Origin: an uncultured Eubacteriales bacterium
GTDB lineage: Bacteria; Bacillota; Clostridia; Oscillospirales; Oscillospiraceae
NCBI GenBank assembly: GCA_900550165.1
Contig: URQY01000010.1
Coordinates: forward strand, 1 to 60,781
DNA: 60,781 bases
Direction: 5' to 3'
Below, piece after piece: positions 1 through 7,638 of the stretch (position 1 is the first letter of the stretch; the number at the start of each line of letters is the position of its first letter). Under the pieces are notes generated by a model. That model did no database searches, had not been told where the DNA came from, and worked only from the letters and a program-made list of their open reading frames with translations. The translations under genes and the position numbers were made by a program.

Positions 1-58
1 CCCCCCCTTTGCCCCGTGCAGCGCCATCGGCGCTGCAACCTCTCCCCGCCCCCTCGTA
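1..58 (+). repeat. Left-edge remnant of the dispersed structured repeat
   Basis: The first bases (a C-run followed by TTTG) look like the 3' arm of the repeat's terminal hairpin. They are followed by a second small hairpin, GCAGCGCC-atc-GGCGCTGC (19-36), and a CTCCCCGCCC tract. The same order, large hairpin then GCAGCG...CGCTGC then CTCCCC, follows the copy at 50372-50467 and, in weaker form, the copy at 9245-9335. The rest of this copy would lie left of the window. Confidence 0.5.
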
Positions 59-69
59 AGGGCGATAAA

Positions 70-108
70 AAAGGGAGCATCCTCGTTGGAAAGAGAACAC
101 CCCCTTTG
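70..108. repeat. Degenerate copy of the repeat hairpin, possible terminator
   Basis: AAAGGG ... AAGAGAACACCCCCTTTG is a decayed version of the long hairpin found intact at 9245 and 49289. Only about six outer base pairs remain. It sits just past the 3' end of the minus-strand gene ending at 119 and could act as its terminator. Confidence 0.4.
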
Positions 109-118
109 TGTAGCTGAT

Positions 119-610
119 TCAGATAAGTAGACTGACCCCATGCGTCAGCATGGTGATGATGCACCCGGCGATGGTAACGCCGAGCAGAATGACCGGCACG
201 GCACGCTTTAAGCGCATATCGAGCACGGCGGCGATCAGCGCTCCCGTCCACGCGCCGGTGCCCGGCAGCGGGATGGCGACAAAGAGCAGCAGGCCCCACG
301 TCTGATAGCGGACGACGTCGGCGCTCTTTGCTCTTGCGCGCGCTTCGAGCCGCGAGATGAAGCCCTCGAGCTTTGGAATATGTACGCGGATCCACTTGAA
401 CAGCGGACGGACGAACAGAATGATAAACGGCACGGGGATCATGTTGCCGATGAGCGAGGCGAGGAAGGCGACGGGGATGGGAAGCCCCATCGCAACGCCT
501 GCGGGCAGGCCGCCGCGCAGTTCCACGACGGGGAGCATCGAGATGAGCATAGTGAGCAGTGTTTCACCCAGCGGTGTTTCGTGCAGCCACAAAGAGAGAG
601 AATCGAGCAT
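119..610 (-). CDS. Small multidrug export / COG2426-type membrane protein
   Basis: A 163-residue polytopic membrane protein of the Sm_multidrug_ex family (COG2426). The pattern PVVELRGGLPAG near residues 27-38 and the PGTGAWTGA motif about two thirds along are the family hallmarks. The transported substrate is not established for this family. An in-frame ATG lies 26 codons upstream, but the ATG at 610 is preferred because AGAAAGG stands a few bases before it and the protein then begins directly in the hydrophobic domain. It is monocistronic, and a decayed repeat hairpin follows its stop. Confidence 0.8.
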   Translation of the reverse strand: MLDSLSLWLHETPLGETLLTMLISMLPVVELRGGLPAGVAMGLPIPVAFLASLIGNMIPVPFIILFVRPLFKWIRVHIPKLEGFISRLEARARAKSADVVRYQTWGLLLFVAIPLPGTGAWTGALIAAVLDMRLKRAVPVILLGVTIAGCIITMLTHGVSLLI

Positions 611-720
611 GGTGCGCCTTTCTGAAATGCAAGCGGAATAATACCTCATTTTATTAAAAATGATAGCACGTAACGCTTCTTTGCGCAAGGGGGAGCGAGA
701 TTAAGGTTCTATAAAGGTGC

Positions 721-745
721 AGGGCTCCGGAAACTCCGGAGCCCT
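721..745 (-). terminator. Hairpin after the small Asn/Gln-rich gene
   Basis: AGGGCTCCGGA and TCCGGAGCCCT form an 11-bp perfect stem with a 3-base loop, 17 bases past the stop of the gene at 762. There is no strong T-run on either side, so termination efficiency is uncertain. Confidence 0.55.
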
Positions 746-761
746 GTGTTCTTGAGTACGC

Positions 762-872
762 TCAGCGGTTATTCTTGTTCTGCGCGTTGCGGTCCTGATT
801 CTGATTCTGATTCTGCTCGTTGCTGCGCTCGGTGTTCTGCTGATTCTGGTCCTTGTTATTGCGGTTTTTCAT
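762..872 (-). CDS. Tiny Asn/Gln-rich hydrophilic protein (36 aa)
   Basis: A 36-residue reading frame starting MKNRNNKDQN and ending NAQNKNNR, composed almost wholly of Asn, Gln, Lys, Arg, Asp and Glu. A longer in-frame extension exists upstream, but AAAGGAGG sits 9 bases before the ATG at 872 and fixes the short start. It has no hydrophobic core, cysteine or recognisable domain. The composition recalls small spore proteins of the gamma-SASP kind, but there is no SASP motif, so that is only a suggestion. It is monocistronic, followed by a hairpin, and divergent from the infC operon. Function unknown. Confidence 0.65.
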   Translation of the reverse strand: MKNRNNKDQNQQNTERSNEQNQNQNQDRNAQNKNNR

Positions 873-975
873 GCGGTGCTCGCCTCCTTTCCGCTTGAAC
901 TGCCTGCGAGCATAGTGTGGGCACGGGAAAACAAAAATATACCGAAAAATTCCTGAGGAGAGAAGAAAAAATCCC

Positions 976-1004
976 TTGACAAAGGGGAAAACAGAGGATA
1001 TAAT
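976..1004 (+). promoter_or_regulatory. Consensus SigA promoter of the infC operon
   Basis: TTGACA at 976-981 and TATAAT at 999-1004, separated by exactly 17 bp. This is a perfect housekeeping promoter. Transcription would begin near 1011, leaving a leader of about 170 bases before infC. Confidence 0.9.
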
Positions 1005-1078
1005 ACCTACGCAAAACAAAGAAGAGCGGTGCATCTGTTCTCACCCCCAGCAGAGCAAAGGGGTCAATCATGGAAAAC

Positions 1079-1097
1079 AAAGCCTTCGGGCTTTTTT
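1079..1097 (+). terminator. Leader attenuator upstream of infC
   Basis: AAAGCC-TTCG-GGCTTT followed by a U-run lies inside the infC 5' leader, with a stable C(UUCG)G tetraloop. In Bacillota the infC-rpmI-rplT leader is known to be controlled by L20 through transcription attenuation. This hairpin is in the right place for that role. No L20-binding fold was modelled here. Confidence 0.65.
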
Positions 1098-1178
1098 GTG
1101 TCATGGTACGGGTGCAGAATGTTCTGTGCTCGTTTTTTGTTTGCCAGAAATCTTTATGAAAAACGGAGGTGCTTCGGT

Positions 1179-1697
1179 ATTAGCAGCAACGTGCATCAGA
1201 TCAACGAAGAGATCCGGGACAGTGAGATCCGTCTCATCAGCGCGACCGGCGAGCAGCTTGGCATCATGTCTGCGGCGCAGGCGCAGCACATCGCCGACGA
1301 ACAGGGCCTTGACTTAGTCAAGATCTCGCCGCAGGCCACGCCGCCTGTGTGCAAGCTCATGGATTACGGCAAGTTCCGCTTTGAGCAGGCCAAGCGCGAG
1401 AAGGAAGCCAGAAAGAACCAGCACGTCGTCGAGATCAAGGAAGTGCGTATGTCCCCCGGTATCGACGTGGGCGATTTCAATACCAAGCTGAAAAACGCCC
1501 AGAAATTCATTGCCGACGGCAACCGTGTCAAGGTCTCGGTCCGCTTCCGCGGCCGCGAGATGGCGCATACGGACATCGGCCGCGATCTGCTCGTGCGCTT
1601 TGCCGAGGCCGTTGCCGAGGTCGCCAACCTGGATAAAGAGCCCAAGATGGAAGGCCGCAGTATGTCGATCTTCCTTTCCCCGAAGGCGGGAAAGTAA
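1179..1697 (+). CDS. infC: Translation initiation factor IF-3
   Basis: IF-3 binds the 30S subunit, keeps it apart from 50S and proofreads the initiator tRNA. The 172-residue product shows the IF3-N domain (INEEIRDSEIRLIS, then KLMDYGKFRFEQ) and the IF3-C domain (KEVRMSPGIDVGDF, then VSVRFRGREMAH). The reading frame is open far upstream, but no ATG, GTG or TTG lies near the true N-terminus. GGAGGT at 1165-1170 points to the ATT at 1179 (Ile-Ser-Ser-Asn-Val-His). AUU starts are characteristic of infC, because IF-3 discriminates against them and so represses its own synthesis. First gene of infC-rpmI-rplT. Confidence 0.95.
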   Translation: MSSNVHQINEEIRDSEIRLISATGEQLGIMSAAQAQHIADEQGLDLVKISPQATPPVCKLMDYGKFRFEQAKREKEARKNQHVVEIKEVRMSPGIDVGDFNTKLKNAQKFIADGNRVKVSVRFRGREMAHTDIGRDLLVRFAEAVAEVANLDKEPKMEGRSMSIFLSPKAGK

Positions 1698-1736
1698 CCC
1701 AAGGCGTCACAACAAATACGAAAAGGAGAAACTACT

Positions 1737-1934
1737 ATGCCCAAGCTGAAAACCCACAGCGGTTCCAAAAAGAGATTCAACCTGACCAAGTCCGGTAAGG
1801 TCAAGGTCGCCAAGGCTTTCAAGAGCCACATCCTGACCAAGAAGCCCACCAAGCGTACCCGTCGTCTGCGTCAGGGCGGCTATGCTGACAAGACCACTGC
1901 CAGCACCATCCGCAAGATGATTCCCTACAAATAA
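1737..1934 (+). CDS. rpmI: 50S ribosomal protein L35
   Basis: A 65-residue, very basic protein beginning MPKLKTHSGSKKRF, the signature N-terminus of bL35, a late-binding large-subunit protein. AAAAGGAG lies eight bases before the ATG. It sits 39 bases after infC and 35 before rplT, and shares their transcript. Length and sequence are normal for the family. Confidence 0.97.
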   Translation: MPKLKTHSGSKKRFNLTKSGKVKVAKAFKSHILTKKPTKRTRRLRQGGYADKTTASTIRKMIPYK

Positions 1935-1969
1935 TTCGATAACGATACGCTTTAAGGAGGCTTTACAAT

Positions 1970-2320
1970 ATGGCACGTGTTAAAGGCGCGATGATGACGC
2001 GCAAGAGAAGAAATAAGACCCTCAAGCTCGCCAAGGGCTACTGGGGCAACAAATCCCGCCACTTCAAGATGGCCAACGAGCAGGTCATGAAGTCCCTGAC
2101 CTACGCTTACGTTGGCCGCCGCCTGAAGAAGAGAGATTTCCGCTCCCTGTGGATCACCCGTATCTCCGCAGCCTGCAAGCTCAACGGCATGAACTACTCC
2201 ACGTTCATGCACGGCCTGAAGACCGCCGGCATCGAGATCAACCGCAAGATGCTCAGCGAGATGGCCATCAGCGATCCCGTCGCGTTCACCAAGCTCGTCG
2301 AGGTCGCCAAGAACGCCTAA
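1970..2320 (+). CDS. rplT: 50S ribosomal protein L20
   Basis: A 116-residue bL20: MARVKGAMMTRKRRNKTLKLA at the flexible basic N-terminus and a globular C-terminal domain from about residue 60. L20 is needed early in 50S assembly. In Bacillota it also represses this operon by binding the leader RNA, consistent with the attenuator at 1079. TAAGGAGG precedes the ATG. A strong terminator follows. Confidence 0.97.
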   Translation: MARVKGAMMTRKRRNKTLKLAKGYWGNKSRHFKMANEQVMKSLTYAYVGRRLKKRDFRSLWITRISAACKLNGMNYSTFMHGLKTAGIEINRKMLSEMAISDPVAFTKLVEVAKNA

Positions 2321-2332
2321 TTTTATCCGATC

Positions 2333-2368
2333 AAAAACACCGCTGCACACGCAGCGGTGTTTTTTTAT
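2333..2368 (+). terminator. Terminator of infC-rpmI-rplT
   Basis: AAACACCGCTGC-ACAC-GCAGCGGTGTTT followed by a T-run is a classic intrinsic terminator 12 bases after the rplT stop. Confidence 0.95.
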
Positions 2369-2419
2369 TTTCCCGCAAGGCGCGGGGGAAAATCATTACA
2401 ACGGAAAGAGAGAAATCAC

Positions 2420-3601
2420 ATGAGAAAAACACTGAAACGAAACCTGGCCTACGATGACCGCAACCACCTGTTCTATGTCTCGCTCTACTATGACGACGGG
2501 ACGGGCCGCCGCGTGCGGCGCACACGGACCTATACCACCATGGAGCAGGCTGAGCAGGCGATCGCGGACTACCGCTGCGCGCAGCTCACGGGCGGACCGA
2601 ACGCGCCGGTGTGCCTGACGCTGGGGGAGTGGCTGCGCTACTGGATGGAGGAGATCGTGGCGCCGAACTGCGAGGAGACGACCCGCCACGGCTATGAGAA
2701 TATCCTGCTGACGCATCTCATTCCCTCGCTCGGCAAGGTGGGGCTGCAGGAGCTCACCGCCATGCGCGTGCAGCAGTATTACGGCGAGCTGCGGCGCAAG
2801 GGCCTTGCCAACAACACCATCCGCAAGCATCATGTTCTGCTGCACGCGGCGCTCGGTGCGGCGATGCGGCAGGGCGTGGTGAAGGGAAACGTGACGGAGC
2901 TCGTCACGCCGCCCGCGCATGAGGCGCCCAAGCACCGCTTTTATAACTCCCAGCAGCTGCGCACGCTCTTCCGCGCGAGCGAGGGCACGGAGCTCGAGAT
3001 CGCCGTGAAGCTCGCGGGCTGCCTGGGGCTGCGAAGAAGCGAAATCTGCGGCCTGAAATGGCGGTACGTGGACCTTGCGCGCGGCGTGCTGACGGTCTGC
3101 GAGGTGCGCACCGCCGTGAGCGGACGGGCGCTGGAAAAGGCACCGAAGTCCTATGCCTCCGAGCGGCGGCTCGCGTTCCGCGGCAACGAGGAGCTCTGCG
3201 CGCTGCTGTGCCGGCTGCACGGCGAGTGGCAGAAGAAGCGAAAGCGTAACCCGAAGTATAACCCCGAGGGCTATGTCGCCGTGACCGAGGCGGGCAAGCC
3301 CTATCAGCCCGACGTCCTCTGCCGCAGCATCGCGCAGTTCATTGCCGCTCAGGGCCTGCCGCCCATTTCGCTGCACGGGCTGCGCCACAGCTTTGCAAGC
3401 CTTGCCAACAGCCAGAATGTGCCGATGTTCAACATCTCGAAGGCCCTGGGTCACAGCTCCACCGCCGTGACGAGCGCGGTGTATATGCACCTTTTTGACG
3501 ACGCGGTGGCCGATGTCGTCTCGCTCGTGGCGGATGCCATCACCGGCGAGGAGGCGGCCCTCACGGGAACAGAAACGGCAGCGCAGGCAGCGACAAAATG
3601 A
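2420..3601 (+). CDS. Tyrosine recombinase / phage-type integrase, orphan
   Basis: A 393-residue site-specific recombinase. It has a basic Arm-type N-terminus (about 1-60), a SAM-like core-binding domain (about 65-155) and a catalytic domain carrying Arg in GLRRSEICGL (about residue 206), HGLRHSFA (H-x-x-R), LGHSS and the nucleophile in VYMHLFDD, so the R-H-R-H-Y set looks complete. The ATG at 2420 is chosen because GGAAAGAGAG precedes it and the protein then begins at the Arm domain. No excisionase, tRNA, att duplication or cargo is visible. Its 3' end runs 41 bases into convergent ylbJ. It may be a domesticated integrase or the relic of a lost element. Confidence 0.9.
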   Translation: MRKTLKRNLAYDDRNHLFYVSLYYDDGTGRRVRRTRTYTTMEQAEQAIADYRCAQLTGGPNAPVCLTLGEWLRYWMEEIVAPNCEETTRHGYENILLTHLIPSLGKVGLQELTAMRVQQYYGELRRKGLANNTIRKHHVLLHAALGAAMRQGVVKGNVTELVTPPAHEAPKHRFYNSQQLRTLFRASEGTELEIAVKLAGCLGLRRSEICGLKWRYVDLARGVLTVCEVRTAVSGRALEKAPKSYASERRLAFRGNEELCALLCRLHGEWQKKRKRNPKYNPEGYVAVTEAGKPYQPDVLCRSIAQFIAAQGLPPISLHGLRHSFASLANSQNVPMFNISKALGHSSTAVTSAVYMHLFDDAVADVVSLVADAITGEEAALTGTETAAQAATK

Positions 3602-4496
3602 CGGAGAGAAGCGCCTGCGCTGCCTTGGCACGCAGATAGTACCGGGCGGAGAGGGCGGAAGCGCTCAGCGCGCTGAGCGTTTGGCAGTGGACGCTCAGGC
3701 CGCCCCAGGCCAGCAGCGCCGCGCAAGCGAGAAAGCCTGCGCGGGTGGGAGGCAGCGCCGTCACGCCGCTTGTCAGCTCGAAAAAACCGATGAGCAGCGC
3801 GCAGGGCAGTGAAAAAGCGAACGACTCCGGCAGCGCACGCAGCAAAAGGCGCGTGCAGACCGTGAAAAACACGACAAAGGCGCAGACATTCAAAATGCCC
3901 GCGAGCGCGCCCTGTACCGCAGCGGGAAGGGCTGCGGAGAGGGAAACGCTCCTGCGCGGCGCCGCCCCTGCGGAAAAAGGAGCGGAAAGCGGCGGCAGGC
4001 GGCGTGTGAGCAGTATCCCCGTGAAGAGCGCTGAGGCGGCGTGGATGAGATAGAGCGCCGCGCCCGCGCGCGGCGAGGCAAATACCGCCCCGCCGCATAT
4101 GCCCAGCAGAAAGCCCGGCCCCGCGTTGTTGCAGAAAATGAGCAGGCGCTCCCCCTCCTCGCGCGAAAGCGCGCCGCTTTCGACAAGCTCGGCGGCGGTC
4201 CGCGCGCCGACGGGGTAGCCGCCGCAAAGCCCCAGCGCCAGCGCAGCCGCCCCTGCGCCGGAGAGACCGAACAGCGGCCGCATCAGCGGCGCAAGCAGCG
4301 CAGAGAGCAGCGCCGACGCGCCGCAGGCGATGAGCAGCGACGAGAGCACGAAAAACGGGAACAGCGACGGGATGACCGTCTGCGCACACAGCGCGAGCGC
4401 GTCGCGCGCGGACTGTGCGGCATCCTGGGGGAAGAGCAGCAGCGCGAGCAGGCAGAGCAGCAGCGCGCCCGGCGGCGCGAGCTTGCGCAGCTTCAT
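3561..4496 (-). CDS. ylbJ: Sporulation integral membrane protein YlbJ
   Basis: A 311-residue polytopic membrane protein with about eight hydrophobic segments and two nucleoside-recognition (Gate)-type motifs, LGLCGGYPVGA and IFCNNAGPGFLL, typical of YlbJ. In Bacillus subtilis ylbJ belongs to the SigE mother-cell regulon and is needed for normal spores; the transported species is not known. It is divergent from yqfC across a 113-bp gap holding two matching promoter-like blocks. Its last 41 bases overlap the 3' end of the integrase on the other strand. Confidence 0.88.
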   Translation of the reverse strand: MKLRKLAPPGALLLCLLALLLFPQDAAQSARDALALCAQTVIPSLFPFFVLSSLLIACGASALLSALLAPLMRPLFGLSGAGAAALALGLCGGYPVGARTAAELVESGALSREEGERLLIFCNNAGPGFLLGICGGAVFASPRAGAALYLIHAASALFTGILLTRRLPPLSAPFSAGAAPRRSVSLSAALPAAVQGALAGILNVCAFVVFFTVCTRLLLRALPESFAFSLPCALLIGFFELTSGVTALPPTRAGFLACAALLAWGGLSVHCQTLSALSASALSARYYLRAKAAQALLSVILSLPALPFLFP

Positions 4497-4516
4497 GTCC
4501 CATCACCTCCGCGGCC

Positions 4517-4546
4517 AGTCTATGCGGGAAAACGGGCAAACTTGCC
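4517..4546 (-). promoter_or_regulatory. Candidate SigE-type promoter for ylbJ
   Basis: On the minus strand GGCAAGTT (4539-4546) is followed after 14 bp by CATAGACT (4517-4524). The -10-like element resembles the SigE CATAnnnT pattern and the -35-like element is a partial match. The block mirrors the one serving yqfC with identical spacing. Confidence 0.45.
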
Positions 4547-4558
4547 GGCGCGCGGACA

Positions 4559-4588
4559 GGCAAATCCGCGTGCCGGTCCGCATAGAGT
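4559..4588 (+). promoter_or_regulatory. Candidate SigE-type promoter for yqfC
   Basis: GGCAAATC (4559-4566) and CATAGAGT (4581-4588) are separated by 14 bp, exactly as in the opposing block for ylbJ. yqfC and ylbJ are both SigE-dependent in Bacillus subtilis, which makes a shared sporulation sigma plausible. Confidence 0.45.
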
Positions 4589-4609
4589 TTTGCCGAAGGG
4601 GAGATGACG

Positions 4610-4894
4610 ATGGAACGAAATGAGCGGCCGCGCCGCGTGATGACCCGCGCAGCCGAGCTCTTTGACCTGCCGGCGGACATCGTGGCGGGCCTGTGTCACC
4701 TGGAGATGATCGGCGACCGCCAGCTTTTTTTGGAGGGGCACGGCGGGATACTGTCCTATGGAACGGAGCAGATCGACATCAACGCGGGGCCGCTCCTGCT
4801 GCGCGTGCGCGGAGAAGGGCTGACGCTTTGCAGTATGACAGACGCGGAGCTGCGCATTGCCGGCAGGATCGATGCGGTGGAATATGTGAGATGA
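4610..4894 (+). CDS. yqfC: Sporulation protein YqfC (YabP/YqfC family)
   Basis: A 94-residue member of the YabP/YqfC family. The signature is visible in LEGHGGILSYGTEQIDINAG, followed by a beta-rich tail (LLLRVRGEGLTLCSMTDAELRIAGRI, about 56-81). These mother-cell proteins are needed for spore formation, but their biochemical role is not known. The ATG at 4610 is chosen over the in-frame ATG at 4604 because AAGGGGAG ends at 4603, giving six bases of spacing instead of none. First gene of yqfC-yqfD-phoH-ybeY. Confidence 0.88.
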   Translation: MERNERPRRVMTRAAELFDLPADIVAGLCHLEMIGDRQLFLEGHGGILSYGTEQIDINAGPLLLRVRGEGLTLCSMTDAELRIAGRIDAVEYVR

Positions 4895-4901
4895 GGACGA
4901 A

Positions 4902-6113
4902 ATGCTGAAAAAAACCGTCAAGCTGCTGCGCGGCAGCGTGCGCGTGCGCGCGCAGAGCGTGTACCCCGAGCGGGTGCTGAACCTGTGCTCGGCGCGGGGT
5001 ATCGAATTCTGGGACCTCAAATGGCTGAGCGCGTCGGAGCTGTCGTTCTGCCTGGGACGAGGGGACCTGCGCGCGCTGCGGCGCGCGGCAGAGGGCATCG
5101 GCGCGGAGATATCGGTCGAGAGCACGGCGGGCGCGCCCTTTTTTCTCGCGCGCTTTCACCGGCGCTACGCACTGCTTGCGGGCGGAGCGCTATGCTGCGC
5201 GCTGCTGCTTGTGAATTCGCTCTTCATCTGGGATTTTGAGGTGACGGGCAACGAGACCGTGCCGACGGAGACCATCCTGCACGCGCTTTCCGAACAGGGC
5301 GTGCACCGCGGGACGTTCGTTTACTCCTTCAAGTCGCAGGATATCTGCAACCGCGTGCTGCCGGAGCTGAACGACCTCTGCTGGCTCGCGGTCAATGTGC
5401 GCGGGTGCAGGGCCTATGTGCAGGTGCGCGAGCGCGTGCGCGCGCCCGAGCGGGCAAATGAGAGCGTGCCGACCAATGTTGTTGCAAAGCGCGCAGGACT
5501 TGTGACCAGGGTCCGCGCGCTGGACGGGGAGAAGAAGGTCCTGCCCGGCACGAGCGTGCAGGAGGGGCAGCTTTTGATCGCGGGCGTGGTGGAGACCGGC
5601 GGGACGGAAAAGCCGAGCGTGACAACGCGCTTCCTTGCGGGAAAGGGCGAGGTCTGGGCGCGCACATGGTATGAGCTGAGCGTGCGCATCCCGCTCAGCT
5701 ATGAGCAAAAGACCTATACCGGCGGCGAAAAGCGGCGCTTTTCGCTGCTCTGGGGCGAAAACCGGCTGAAAATTGGCGCAAAAGGGAGTAGCATTTGCCA
5801 TGGCGATTGTGATAAAATAAAGAATCAAACACCATGGTCGCTGTTTGGCCTTGTCTCGCTCCCGATCACGTGGGAGACGGAGACGTATCTGCCCTATGAG
5901 ACTGTCACCGTCACGCGCTCGCGCGCGGCGGCGGAGACGATCGGGGAGGAGGTGCTCAAGGCACAGCTCGCCGCCCTTCTCGGCAAGGACGGCAGTGTGA
6001 CGAGTGAGCGCGTCGCCTCCGCGGTGCAGGGCGATACCCTGCTTGTGACGCTCAGCGCGGAATGCGAGGAGCAGATCGGGCGGGAGGTGCCGATCGCGAT
6101 CGACGAAGGATAG
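4902..6113 (+). CDS. yqfD: Sporulation protein YqfD
   Basis: A 403-residue YqfD. An N-terminal cytoplasmic domain (about 1-88) is followed by one transmembrane helix (YALLAGGALCCALLLVNSLF) and a large extracytoplasmic part with a POTRA-like segment near 110-180 (FEVTGNETVPTETILHAL). YqfD is a SigE-dependent mother-cell protein in Bacillus subtilis. It starts seven bases after yqfC with GAGGA before the ATG, and phoH follows after 24 bases, so all are probably cotranscribed. Confidence 0.9.
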   Translation: MLKKTVKLLRGSVRVRAQSVYPERVLNLCSARGIEFWDLKWLSASELSFCLGRGDLRALRRAAEGIGAEISVESTAGAPFFLARFHRRYALLAGGALCCALLLVNSLFIWDFEVTGNETVPTETILHALSEQGVHRGTFVYSFKSQDICNRVLPELNDLCWLAVNVRGCRAYVQVRERVRAPERANESVPTNVVAKRAGLVTRVRALDGEKKVLPGTSVQEGQLLIAGVVETGGTEKPSVTTRFLAGKGEVWARTWYELSVRIPLSYEQKTYTGGEKRRFSLLWGENRLKIGAKGSSICHGDCDKIKNQTPWSLFGLVSLPITWETETYLPYETVTVTRSRAAAETIGEEVLKAQLAALLGKDGSVTSERVASAVQGDTLLVTLSAECEEQIGREVPIAIDEG

Positions 6114-6137
6114 CATTTTTTCAGGAGGAACTACAGC

Positions 6138-7109
6138 ATGGAACAGCGCATCAGCATCGAGCGCATGGAGCAGGCGGTCAATTTGTTCGGCTCATTCGAT
6201 GAGAACGTGCGGCTAATCGAATCGGAATTCAAGGTCACGGTGTCCAATCGCGAGGGCGAGCTGCGCGTGAACGGCGAGGTCGAGGATACGATGCTCGCGG
6301 CCAAGGCGCTGAACGCGCTTTTGACGCTCTCCAACCGCGGCGAGCCCATCACCGAGCAGAACGTGCGCTACGTGATCTCGCTCGTGCGCGCGGGGCAGGA
6401 GGAGCGCATCAGCGAGCTGACGCAGGACGTTATCTGCATCAGCTCCAAGGGCCGCCCCATCAAGCCCAAGACCATCGGACAAAAGCGGTACATCGAGTCC
6501 GTTTTGAAAAACACCATCACCATCGGCGTCGGGCCCGCGGGCACGGGCAAAACGTACCTCGCCGTCGCCGCGGCGGTCGCGGCGTTCCGCGAGCGCAAGG
6601 TGAACCGCATCATTTTGACGCGCCCCGCGGTCGAAGCGGGCGAGCGCCTCGGCTTCCTGCCGGGCGACTTGCAGAGCAAGGTCGACCCGTATCTGCGCCC
6701 GCTGTACGACGCGCTTTTCGATATGCTCGGCGCGGAGACGTATCAGAAGTATTTAGAGCGCGGCAATATCGAGGTCGCGCCGCTTGCCTATATGCGCGGC
6801 CGCACGCTGGATGACAGCTTCATCATCCTCGACGAGGCGCAGAACACCTCCTGCGAGCAGATGAAGATGTTTTTGACGCGCATGGGCTTTAATTCCAAAA
6901 TGGTCATCACCGGCGACGTGACGCAGATCGATCTGCCGGCGGACAAGATGAGCGGACTCAAGCAGGCAGTGCGCGTGCTCAGGGATGTTGAGGGCATCGG
7001 CATCTGCGAGCTGACCGATCAGGACGTGGTGCGCCACGTGATGGTCCAGCGCATCATCAAGGCCTACGCGGACTATGAGGCCGCGCGGAACGAAAAGAGG
7101 AAAAAGTAA
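6138..7109 (+). CDS. phoH: PhoH-like ATPase
   Basis: A 323-residue P-loop ATPase of the PhoH/YbeZ family, linked to RNA metabolism and ribosome maturation with YbeY. Walker A is GPAGTGKTYLA at about residues 132-142, Walker B is FIILDEAQNT near 230, and TRPAVEAGERLGFLPGD is a further PhoH signature. An N-terminal region of about 110 residues holds a KH-like fold in this family. AGGAGG stands before the ATG. The stop codon overlaps the ybeY start by one base (TAATG), indicating translational coupling. Confidence 0.96.
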   Translation: MEQRISIERMEQAVNLFGSFDENVRLIESEFKVTVSNREGELRVNGEVEDTMLAAKALNALLTLSNRGEPITEQNVRYVISLVRAGQEERISELTQDVICISSKGRPIKPKTIGQKRYIESVLKNTITIGVGPAGTGKTYLAVAAAVAAFRERKVNRIILTRPAVEAGERLGFLPGDLQSKVDPYLRPLYDALFDMLGAETYQKYLERGNIEVAPLAYMRGRTLDDSFIILDEAQNTSCEQMKMFLTRMGFNSKMVITGDVTQIDLPADKMSGLKQAVRVLRDVEGIGICELTDQDVVRHVMVQRIIKAYADYEAARNEKRKK

Positions 7110-7600
7110 TGGCAAAGAGACATTATCTCCCCATCACGGCGGACGTGCCCGGCGTGAGCGACAGCAAATGCGCCTTCATCCGCAAGGTCATCCGCACGGC
7201 GCTTGAAGCCGAGGGCGTGGACTTTCCCTGTGAGATCGACGTGCGGCTGACGGATGACAATACCATCCATGAGATCAACCGCGAAATGCGGCAGGTCGAC
7301 CGCGCGACGGACGTGCTGAGCTTTCCGATGTTCGAGCTTTCGCCCGGCGAGCTGCCGGGGACGGAGGACGCCGATCCCGGCACGGGACTCGTGCCGCTCG
7401 GCGATATGGTCATCTCGCTCGAGCACGTCGCTGCGCAGGCGAAGGAATACGGCCACTCCAACCGCCGCGAGCTCGCCTATCTTGTGACGCACTCGGTGCT
7501 GCACCTGCTGGGCTACGACCATCTGGACGAGGGGCCGATGAAGGCGCAGATGCGCGCGCACGAGGAAGCCATCATGGAGCGGCTCGACCTTATGCGGTGA
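7109..7600 (+). CDS. ybeY: Endoribonuclease / rRNA maturation factor YbeY
   Basis: A 163-residue YbeY (UPF0054). The metal-binding motif H-x3-H-x5-H is intact as HSVLHLLGYDH (about residues 128-138), followed by DHLDEGPM. YbeY takes part in 16S rRNA 3'-end processing and ribosome quality control, and often works with PhoH/YbeZ and Era. All three are neighbours here. The start overlaps the phoH stop. Confidence 0.96.
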   Translation: MAKRHYLPITADVPGVSDSKCAFIRKVIRTALEAEGVDFPCEIDVRLTDDNTIHEINREMRQVDRATDVLSFPMFELSPGELPGTEDADPGTGLVPLGDMVISLEHVAAQAKEYGHSNRRELAYLVTHSVLHLLGYDHLDEGPMKAQMRAHEEAIMERLDLMR

Positions 7601-7638
7601 GCTTTTTCCCATATGACAGACAGAGAAGGAGAGACGAG

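Noticed and set aside
2333..2420. Attachment site for the integrase at the rplT terminator
   Set aside because: I could not find a second copy of the terminator sequence or any direct repeat at the other end of the gene.
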